Source: Spirochaetales bacterium (GTDB lineage Bacteria; Spirochaetota; Spirochaetia; DSM-27196; SLST01). From it: a stretch of DNA of 15,894 bases. Within the stretch, counting starts at the first letter, position 1, and each line of letters opens with the position of its first letter. The stretch lies in NCBI GenBank assembly GCA_007130265.1, contig SLST01000455.1, forward strand, positions 1 to 15,894. The letters are read 5' to 3'. The translations under genes and the position numbers were made by a program. The notes beneath the pieces are model-generated. The model was not told the DNA's origin and searched no databases. It saw only the letters and a program-made list of their open reading frames with translations. Of this stretch, positions 14,299-15,894 are shown piece by piece.

Positions 14299-15077
14299 TC
14301 GCCCGGCTCATCTCGACATCAGGAGGCCTGAAACTCCGGCGCATCACAGGCGGGATGCGCGGCAGACGTGTGCTCGTGGTCGTGGACCGCCGGCTCTACG
14401 CACCCGATGATCCGACGGCGTGGCCGGCCTCGCCGGATGCGGGCACGCTGCTTCAGGCGTGCGGGAAAGGAACGGTCTTCACCGCGCGGCGCGAGATCGA
14501 GGACTGCTGCAACACCGCGTGCCCGGACTCACGAGTCACTCTGCTGCCGCATGAACTCCTTCCGGAGCGGCGAGGAGGATTCGCTCGGGGGCTCGAGATA
14601 CGGCGTCGGCGATTCAAGCGGATCCCGAACCGCAGTCGTCGCCGCGCTCTCGTCGTCGTTGCCGCGGCCGCGGCTCTCTGCTCGCTCGTCGTCGCGCTCA
14701 CGACCGGGATCGTCTCGCGCGCGAGCGAGAGGGTCGAGGCAGTCAATGAGCTCAGAGTCGAACGAAACCGCGTCGTTCGACACGCGGAGGCGCTCCGGAT
14801 GCGACAGGCTGAGCTGCTTGCGATCGTCGCCGACGAAGACCGGGATCAGAGCCTCTCTGCCGGGCACCTGGTGGACGGACTCGTCCAGGTCCTCACCAAC
14901 GACGAACGGTTCTCGCGGATCAGCCTGGTCGGGAACCGACTGACTCTCGTCGTCGCCACCGACGACGCCGGAGTCGCTGCGAGAATAGGGAGGCTACCCG
15001 GAGTTCGTCCGTTCTCTCACACGATCCACCATCGCGACGGCGAGCGGACCGCGACGATCGAGGCCCAACTGGAGTAA
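14295..15077 (+). CDS. PilN/GspL-like bitopic inner-membrane protein
   Basis: This 260-residue protein has one membrane helix (about 117-140, ALVVVAAAAALCSLVVALTT). It is preceded by a very basic stretch (RRRRFKRIPNRSRRR) that marks the cytoplasmic side. A predicted periplasmic coiled coil follows (about 143-178) and then a small alpha/beta domain ending DGERTATIEAQLE. This is the architecture of the C-terminal half of GspL or of PilN. The cytoplasmic N-terminal part (about 115 residues, with a cysteine group CCNTAC near 71-76) is far too short for the actin-like GspL/PilM fold. Its place directly after gspF supports a role linking the ATPase to the periplasmic part of the machine. The GTG start overlaps the gspF stop. 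Sequence similarity alone is weak. Confidence 0.6.
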   Translation: MIARLISTSGGLKLRRITGGMRGRRVLVVVDRRLYAPDDPTAWPASPDAGTLLQACGKGTVFTARREIEDCCNTACPDSRVTLLPHELLPERRGGFARGLEIRRRRFKRIPNRSRRRALVVVAAAAALCSLVVALTTGIVSRASERVEAVNELRVERNRVVRHAEALRMRQAELLAIVADEDRDQSLSAGHLVDGLVQVLTNDERFSRISLVGNRLTLVVATDDAGVAARIGRLPGVRPFSHTIHHRDGERTATIEAQLE

Positions 15078-15080
15078 GGC

Positions 15081-15894
15081 ATGGTGAAAACGACCGCAAT
15101 CGCAGCGTGCGCTCTCCTCGCCTTCGTGTCACTGCTCCTCTCTGCGCGGGCGGTCTCAGCGGCTCGCGAGGCGGCCGCGCTTGACATGGCGTCCGAGCGG
15201 GCGCTTCTTGCAGCGACGCGACGCGAGGCGGCCGCGCTGGACCGCATCGTGATGACACTCGAGCGCCGCCTCGAGGAGCTCGAAGCAGACCGAGTGTGCA
15301 GGATAGACGTCGCCGCCGAAGGAGCCGCCCTTGTCGAGGAGGCCGCGACTCATGCAGTCGACCTGAGCCGAGTCGACGTCGACTCGGATCACCAGTCGAT
15401 CGCCGTGACTGCGAGCGGCGGTGCGTCGGCACTCCGCAGATGGCTGGGCTGGATCGATAGTCAGTCGCAGCGTGGGTGTGCGGCTGTAACGAGGCTTGAT
15501 CTCTCACCGGGGGACTCGGGGGAGCTCACGCTGCGACTGACGGCACTCTACGGGGTGGAAGCGATCCGCGCGCACCCGACCGCCGGAAGCGACGACTGGC
15601 CCCGCCCGGCAGCAGACCGTCTGTCGGCTGCCTTCGCCCCCACTTGGTACCCCACGGGAAGACACCTGCCCGCTCAGAGAGCAACCTCGTCCAATGCCGA
15701 ACCCAACCCGGCCACACCGCAGCTGACGAAGACGCCGGCATACCTGGGCGTCATATCATCATCGGAGGCAGCGTCCGGAACTCTGCGGGAGCGGATCGTC
15801 ATTCGTCTTGGTGAGAACGGACAGGTCGTCGTGCTGCTGCCCGGCGAGAGTGCCTTCGGATGGCGACTCAGTGCAGCCGAAGAGAACCGTTTGA
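15081..15894 (+). CDS. PilO/GspM-like protein fused to a PilP/GspC-like domain, partial
   Basis: The frame opens at ATG 15081 with GGAG about six bases upstream and stays open for 271 codons to the window edge; the terminal TGA triplet is out of frame. The sequence starts with one membrane helix (IAACALLAFVSLLLSA), then an Ala/Glu/Arg-rich coiled coil (26-72) and an alpha/beta segment (76-158; SIAVTASGGASALRRWLGWI) typical of PilO/GspM. A low-complexity Pro/Ala/Thr linker (about 162-216) follows. From 217 the pattern TPAYLGVISS, ERIVIRLGENGQVVVLLPGE, GWRLSAAEENR resembles the homology-region domain of GspC/PilP, which contacts the secretin. The C-terminus is missing. The family call rests on position, architecture and this motif. 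Confidence 0.55.
   Translation, partial: MVKTTAIAACALLAFVSLLLSARAVSAAREAAALDMASERALLAATRREAAALDRIVMTLERRLEELEADRVCRIDVAAEGAALVEEAATHAVDLSRVDVDSDHQSIAVTASGGASALRRWLGWIDSQSQRGCAAVTRLDLSPGDSGELTLRLTALYGVEAIRAHPTAGSDDWPRPAADRLSAAFAPTWYPTGRHLPAQRATSSNAEPNPATPQLTKTPAYLGVISSSEAASGTLRERIVIRLGENGQVVVLLPGESAFGWRLSAAEENRL
15165..15238 (+). repeat. 17-base direct repeat in the coiled-coil coding region
   Basis: CGCGAGGCGGCCGCGCT occurs at 15165-15181 and again at 15222-15238, 57 bases (19 codons) apart and in frame. Both copies encode R-E-A-A-A-L. The repeat may reflect a local duplication or only codon bias within an alanine-rich coiled coil. Confidence 0.6.

Noticed and set aside
1..15894. CRISPR arrays, tRNA or rRNA genes, insertion sequences, attachment sites
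   Set aside because: No regularly spaced repeats, cloverleaf-like segments, transposase motifs or terminal inverted repeats were seen. Coding density is uniform from end to end.

Overview
The window is GC-rich, densely coded DNA from a diderm (Gram-negative type) bacterium. Outer-membrane secretin, lipoproteins and a periplasmic binding protein all imply two membranes. The binding-protein leader ending in AFAGGG, and the loose lipoboxes (FPGC, LSAGC), resemble high-GC Spirochaetota. That placement is an inference; no rRNA or other marker gene is present. I saw no tRNA, rRNA, CRISPR array, insertion sequence or prophage.

Layout. (1) 1-2039, minus strand: phnC, phnE and a second phnE cut off by the window edge, forming a phosphonate/phosphite-type ABC importer. 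(2) 2154-4638, plus strand: the phnD-type binding protein, divergent from phnCEE, then a sulfatase-fold hydrolase with a CxPSR formylglycine motif. A strong hairpin separates these two genes. Together (1) and (2) look like an uptake-and-hydrolysis module for an organophosphorus or organosulfur ester. (3) 4662-5294, minus: an M50 site-2-type membrane protease. (4) 5429-6568, plus: a small AP2-like protein with a lysine/alanine/proline-rich, histone-H1-like tail, then a small secreted protein of unknown function. (5) 6575-9327, minus: an apparent operon of a small lipoprotein, a clostripain (C11)-like lipoprotein whose two catalytic positions are substituted, and a histone-deacetylase-fold hydrolase. 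(6) 9326-15894, plus: a tightly overlapping type II secretion / type IV pilus-like operon. Its order is prepilin peptidase, secretin (GspD), ATPase (GspE), platform protein (GspF), PilN/GspL-like protein, then a PilO/GspM-like protein that appears fused to a PilP/GspC-like domain and runs off the window.

How the genes work together. PhnD would capture the ligand in the periplasm, PhnEE/PhnC import it, and the hydrolase cleave the ester. In the secretion operon, GspE powers assembly at the GspF platform, the PilN- and PilO-like proteins bridge the membrane, and the secretin forms the outer-membrane gate. No pseudopilin gene is visible; pseudopilins would be expected beyond the right edge.

Most notable: a secretin with what look like three N0-type modules; the apparent GspM-GspC fusion; a prepilin peptidase with Glu at the first catalytic Asp position; a C11 pseudo-protease linked to a deacetylase-fold enzyme; the AP2/H1-like protein; and divergent genes whose ATG codons overlap in a single CATG. 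No stretch over 300 bases lacks a gene.
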